From: an uncultured Pseudobutyrivibrio sp.
Lineage (GTDB): Bacteria; Bacillota; Clostridia; Lachnospirales; Lachnospiraceae
Reading direction: 5' to 3'
Assembly (NCBI GenBank): GCA_946403965.1
Contig: CAMJBT010000033.1
Span: 1 to 34,257 of the forward strand
DNA: 34,257 bases
Under the pieces are notes generated by a model. The model was given only the letters and a program-made list of their open reading frames with translations, ran no database searches and was not told the origin of the DNA. The position numbers were made by a program, and so were the translations under genes. This document shows positions 31,196-34,257 of this stretch, piece after piece. Numbering within the stretch: the first letter of the stretch is position 1; every line of letters starts with the position of its first letter.

Positions 31196-31343
31196 AGATT
31201 AATCTGGTTATGGGGATTCAGAGAAAGATAAATGGATAGGTCTAGCTATGGAATTCTAAGATAGAAGCAGAGATTAATCTGACTATAGAAAATAAGAAAA
31301 ATAGATGATTGAATTAATCTAGTTAGAGAAAATAGATTAATCT
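31196..31343 (+). repeat. Four copies of the palindrome AGATTAATCT before neuB
   Basis: AGATTAATCT, a perfect 10-bp palindrome, occurs at 31196-31205, 31271-31280 and 31334-31343, with a one-mismatch copy at 31311-31320. All lie in the 242-bp gap between the transporter pair and neuB. The surroundings of each copy are also similar (…TGGTTATGG, …TGACTATAG, …TAGTTAGAG), so the region may have grown by imperfect duplication, or the sites may be operators. Confidence 0.6.
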
Positions 31344-31393
31344 ATTTCTAGGGGGATATAATTTGTTGTTCACAAGAACATGGAGGAATTAAA

Positions 31394-32434
31394 ATGAAAT
31401 TTTCAGAAGTTAAGGAATATGGTCAGCCATATGTCATCGCTGAAATTGGTGCAAACCACAATGGCGATATCGAGCTTGCTAAAAAGATGATAGATATTGC
31501 AAAGGAATGCGGTGCAGACTGTGTGAAGTTCCAGTCATGGACAAAGGATTCAATCTTCTCTCGCAAGGTCTACAACGACAACTATTTCCTTCGCGATGAT
31601 TATAGAAATCGTACAGACTACACACTTGAGTCAATCGTTGATGCATACGCAATCGACAAGGCTCAGCATAAGGAACTTAAGGATTACTGTGACAAGGTGG
31701 ATATTGAGTTTGCCTCAACACCTTTCTCAAAGGCTGAGGTGGATATGCTTGTTGATGAACTTAATGTTCCATTCATCAAAGTGGCATCAATGGATTTGAA
31801 CAACGTGCCATTTCTTAAGTATATTGCTACAAAGGGCAAGCCAGTTGTTATGAGTACAGGACTTTGCAGCCTTGCAGATGTTAGCGTGGCAGTTGATACA
31901 TTGCGTGAAAACGGATGCAACGACATCTATCTTCTTCACTGTGTTTCAATTTATCCACCTGCAGACGAGCAGGTTAACCTGAACAACATTGATATGCTTC
32001 GTACAGCATTCCAACTTCCTACAGGCTATTCTGATCATACACTTGGTGCTTTGGCTCCAATTATGTCAGTTACAAAGGGTGTGTGCATTATCGAAAAGCA
32101 CTTTACACTTGATAAGAACATGGTTGGTTGGGATCACAAGGTTTCAGCAGATCCAGAAGATTTAAAGCAGATTTGTGAGGCTGCTCAGCGTGGTTATAAG
32201 ATGCTTGGTTCTTATGAGAAGGTCGTAAACGAGGATCAGGAGCGTCGTGACGCATTCCAGCGAAGCATCGTTGCCGCTCGTCCAATTAAGAAGGGCGAAA
32301 TCATTACCGAAGCTGACATCGACTACAAGCGCCCTGGTACAGGCATTTCGCCAAAGTACTATGAGTTTGTTATCGGCAAGGAAGCAAAGAGAGATTTGGA
32401 ATTCGACGAGATTATTCAAATGGGAGATTTTTAA
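31394..32434 (+). CDS. neuB: Nonulosonate synthase (NeuB/LegI/PseI family)
   Basis: A 346-residue enzyme with a TIM-barrel NeuB domain (VIAEIGANHNGDIELA at 14-29, CVKFQSW, STPFSKAEVDML, KVASMDLNNVPF, STGLCSL, HCVSIYPP, GYSDHT, EKHFTLDKNMVGWDHKVSADP) and a C-terminal SAF/antifreeze-like domain (about 285-346, RSIVAARPIKKGEIITEADI). It condenses phosphoenolpyruvate with a six-carbon 2-acetamido sugar to give a nine-carbon sialic-acid-like sugar. Neu, Leg and Pse types cannot be separated by eye. The PglF- and PglE-like genes upstream favour a legionaminate-type product. Start: ATG with GGAGG seven bases upstream. It abuts neuA without a gap (TAA-ATG). The substrate-making 2-epimerase is missing here. 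Confidence 0.9.
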   Translation: MKFSEVKEYGQPYVIAEIGANHNGDIELAKKMIDIAKECGADCVKFQSWTKDSIFSRKVYNDNYFLRDDYRNRTDYTLESIVDAYAIDKAQHKELKDYCDKVDIEFASTPFSKAEVDMLVDELNVPFIKVASMDLNNVPFLKYIATKGKPVVMSTGLCSLADVSVAVDTLRENGCNDIYLLHCVSIYPPADEQVNLNNIDMLRTAFQLPTGYSDHTLGALAPIMSVTKGVCIIEKHFTLDKNMVGWDHKVSADPEDLKQICEAAQRGYKMLGSYEKVVNEDQERRDAFQRSIVAARPIKKGEIITEADIDYKRPGTGISPKYYEFVIGKEAKRDLEFDEIIQMGDF

Positions 32435-33133
32435 ATGTTAGCGATTATTCCTGCCCGCGGAGGTTCGAAGGGCCTTCCAGGAAAAAACATTAAGCCACTT
32501 TTGGGAAAGCCACTTATCGCATATGCGGTAGAGGCTGCTCTTAAATCAAAATATATCGATTGTGTCATTGTTTCTACAGACGATGAGGAAATTGCCCACG
32601 TTGCCCGAGAGGCTGGTGCGGAAGTGCCATTTATGCGTCCTGCAGAGCTTGCCTCAGACACTGCCACAGCAGTAGATGTCTATATTCATGCCACAGAATT
32701 TATGATGAATCAGACCGGCGAGCCAGTTGAGAAGTTTATGGTGCTTCTTCCTACTGCGCCACTTCGTACTGTCGATCATATCGATGCAGCAGTGGAAGCC
32801 TTCAACGAGAAGGGCTGTGACACGCTAATCTCTGTCACCGAAGCGGAGACTCCTCCAAGCTGGTACATGAACATGGACGGCAGAGGCTGCATTTCAAACT
32901 CTGGATTCGGCATGAAGGGGGCCATCGTAAACAACCGCCAGGTCAACGATGCCTACTATATTCCAAACGGCGCCATCTACATTCTGGACTATAAACTCCT
33001 GAAGGAAAAGCGCACCTACTACTCAGATAATACCTATGGTTTTGTCATGAGCCGCTTGGAGTCAATTGATATCGACAACATCGATGACTTTGAGTATGCA
33101 GAGTTCTTGATGAAGAAGAAAAAGTCTTTATAG
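32435..33133 (+). CDS. neuA: CMP-nonulosonate cytidylyltransferase (NeuA/LegF family)
   Basis: A 232-residue nucleotidyltransferase with IIPARGGSKGLPGKNIKPL (4-22), VSTDDEEIA, RPAELASDTATAVDV, LLPTAPLRT and the metal-binding aspartate in the C-terminal half (VNDAYYIPNGAIYIL and SIDIDNIDDF). The family activates sialic-acid-like sugars with CTP. Single-domain length is typical of NeuA/LegF. It begins immediately after the neuB stop and 26 bp before neuD, so the three are co-translated. The same donor specificity limits apply as for neuB. A Lys-rich tail (MKKKKSL) ends the protein. Confidence 0.9.
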   Translation: MLAIIPARGGSKGLPGKNIKPLLGKPLIAYAVEAALKSKYIDCVIVSTDDEEIAHVAREAGAEVPFMRPAELASDTATAVDVYIHATEFMMNQTGEPVEKFMVLLPTAPLRTVDHIDAAVEAFNEKGCDTLISVTEAETPPSWYMNMDGRGCISNSGFGMKGAIVNNRQVNDAYYIPNGAIYILDYKLLKEKRTYYSDNTYGFVMSRLESIDIDNIDDFEYAEFLMKKKKSL

Positions 33134-33159
33134 TAGGAAATACGGGGGTGAGGTATAAC

Positions 33160-33780
33160 ATGAAAAGTATCGCAATTATGGGAGCAAGTGGTCACTGTAA
33201 GGTTGTAGCAGATATAGCTCGTTTAAATGGATATGATGAAATTGTTTTCGTAGATAAGAACCCTGAATGTGACAAGTTTGGGGAATATCATGTAGCTGAT
33301 GAAGATACAGATTTAGATTATTACTTGGACAATAACTATGATTTCATAGTTGGAATTGGTGATGGTAAAATACGACGAAAGGTTCAGGAAAATCTTGAAG
33401 CTTTAGGCGCAGATATTGTTTCACTGGTTCACCCAAAAGCTGTTGTGACCCAAGACACAACTATTGGTCAGGGCACAGTTGTTATGGCAGGAGCGGTAAT
33501 CAATCCTGGAACAACCATTGGTAAGGGATGCATCATCAACACAAGTGCTTCAGTGGATCATGACAATGTGGTGGGAGATTATGTTCACATTTCAGTAGGT
33601 GCTCACACCGCCGGCACCGTAAAGGTCGGGGATAATTGTTGGTGTGGAATAGGATCTATTATCAGCAACAACATTGATGTTTGTGAAGATGTTTTTCTGT
33701 GTGCTGGCACAGTTGTAGTGAAAAACATTGAAAAGCCAGGCAAGTATGCAGGCGTTCCAGCTCGCTTTGTACCATTCTAG
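33160..33780 (+). CDS. neuD: Sugar O/N-acetyltransferase (NeuD/PglD family)
   Basis: A 206-residue acetyltransferase. An N-terminal Rossmann-like sugar-binding domain (SIAIMGASGHCKVVADIARLNGY…) precedes a left-handed beta helix of hexapeptide repeats (about 85-206). The general-base histidine is H134 in SASVDHDNVVG. It ends KYAGVPARFVP, the usual finish. NeuD-type proteins O-acetylate sialic acids, and PglD/LegH-type relatives N-acetylate the C4 amine of UDP-4-amino-sugars; both are possible here, because PglF- and PglE-like genes precede it. The ATG at 33160 is chosen over the GTG at 33148 because the GGTGAGG site lies about seven bases before it and family similarity begins at MKSIAI. Last gene of the neu unit; a terminator follows. 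Confidence 0.87.
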   Translation: MKSIAIMGASGHCKVVADIARLNGYDEIVFVDKNPECDKFGEYHVADEDTDLDYYLDNNYDFIVGIGDGKIRRKVQENLEALGADIVSLVHPKAVVTQDTTIGQGTVVMAGAVINPGTTIGKGCIINTSASVDHDNVVGDYVHISVGAHTAGTVKVGDNCWCGIGSIISNNIDVCEDVFLCAGTVVVKNIEKPGKYAGVPARFVPF

Positions 33781-33849
33781 TGGCCGAGTATTGCTATCAA
33801 TTATTTTAATAATTAGAGTTTAAATTATCTCTTTAATGTGCTAAAGTGT

Positions 33850-33881
33850 AAGGAGTGTACCTGAGGGTATGCTCCTTATTT
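33850..33881 (+). terminator. Probable terminator after the neu genes
   Basis: AAGGAG.TG.TACC (33850-33861) pairs with GGTA.TG.CTCCTT (33866-33877), with a central mismatch, followed by ATTTAT. It lies 70 bases after the neuD stop. Confidence 0.65.
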
Positions 33882-33972
33882 ATATTGGATAAGGATAGTA
33901 GATGCAAAGATAAGAAATATTGCCTGGCAAAGGCAGGTTAAGCTGGGCTTTTTTTTGAGTAGGTTGCAAAAA
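33882..33972. other. Gene-free lead into array 3
   Basis: Contains ATATTGCCTGGCAAAGGCAGGTT (33918-33940, in part), similar to the start of the structured region near 12606, where GCCAGGCAAAGCCAGGTT is read. A short TAGGTT/AACCTA hairpin lies at 33960-33976. No gene could be supported. Confidence 0.45.
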
Positions 33973-34203
33973 CCTATGCTTTAAAGAGAAGTCAAACCAG
34001 GGTAAAGCAGGCAGGTAAGTCAAGAAAGGCATACTAGGAGAATAAAAGCAGAAAAAAGTATGCTATTAAAGGAACAGAAGCTATGGTAAAGAATACAGGT
34101 AAGCTCCAAAAGGCATACTAGGAAAATAAAAGTAGAAAAAAGTATGCTTTAAAGAGAAGTCAAATTAGGGCAAAGCATGCATGCAAGCCAAGAAAGGCAT
34201 ACT
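33973..34203 (+). repeat. 84-bp tandem hairpin array 3 (GGCATACT/AGTATGCT arms)
   Basis: Left arms GGCATACT at 34028, 34112 and 34196 are exactly 84 bp apart. Right arms AGTATGCT at 34057 and 34141 start 29 bp after their partners, and a degenerate right arm CCTATGCT lies 84 bp earlier at 33973. The third left arm has no partner in register; the expected place (34225) reads otherwise, so the array ends there. Loops are A-rich (AGGAAAATAAAAGTAGAAAAA form) and linkers purine-rich. The geometry is the same as in arrays 1 and 2 although the arms are different sequences. Confidence 0.85.
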
Positions 34204-34257
34204 AGTCTAGCGGTGATATGTCAAGATGAAAAATCTTGAAAAGTCCCTTTCTTTTTG

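Noticed and set aside
8535-34203. CRISPR interpretation of the 84-bp arrays
   Set aside because: Units are too long, linkers are similar between units instead of unique, and no cas gene is present.

Overview
The window looks like chromosomal DNA of a low-to-moderate-GC Gram-positive anaerobe, most likely a Lachnospiraceae member near Butyrivibrio/Pseudobutyrivibrio. This rests on GGAGG-type ribosome sites with some TTG starts, extended -10 promoters (TGnTATAAT), a NimA-type flavin protein, a secreted protein with a YA..Y.DL...FG-type module, and two AAA-ATPase/PD-(D/E)XK proteins of a family common in that group. The genus is an inference.

Most of the window is a surface-glycan (or protein-glycosylation) locus on the + strand. 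It makes activated sugars rather than assembling them. The parts are: a dTDP-4-keto-6-deoxyhexose aminotransferase (rffA-like, 2986-4113); an O-acyltransferase (7250-8527); a PglC-like initiating phosphoglycosyl transferase (8836-9474); two GtrB-like polyprenyl-phosphate glycosyltransferases (14683-15627, 24756-25718) with a GtrII-like membrane glucosyltransferase (18747-20384); a MurJ/Wzx-type flippase (15695-17221); two further sugar aminotransferases (17421-18590, 20540-21838); a PglF/CapD-type membrane dehydratase (22699-24651); a complete UDP-L-FucNAc set capF-capG-capE (26472-30224); an ArnE/ArnF-like two-subunit small flippase (30422-31151); and a nonulosonate set neuB-neuA-neuD (31394-33780). 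The hydrolysing 2-epimerase (NeuC/LegG) expected with the last set is absent from the window. A partial ATP-grasp ligase gene opens the window.

Between these genes lie AT-rich modules unrelated to glycans: an AAA-ATPase with a C-terminal nuclease-like domain (1191-2780); a second one with a fused N-terminal HTH domain and its own array of TTGCAA palindromes at the promoter (4500-6377); a KAP-like membrane P-loop NTPase preceded by five AGTTATAG repeats at 19/10/19/10-bp spacing (9623-12193); and a minus-strand orphan PD-(D/E)XK-like protein (13054-13869). A truncated IS66-family end sits at 4168-4374.

The most unusual feature is three intergenic repeat arrays (8535-8739, 14031-14402, 33973-34203). 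All have an 84-bp period (one unit in the second array is 83 bp) and an 8-bp inverted pair whose arms start 29 bp apart. The first two use GGCTGACT/AGTCAGCC arms and the third uses GGCATACT/AGTATGCT, so geometry is kept while arm sequence changes. A second family of structured repeats (12627-12974, related element at 28904-28940) shows paired base changes that preserve hairpins. Two unidentified structured leaders precede the aminotransferase at 17421 and capE at 29181.
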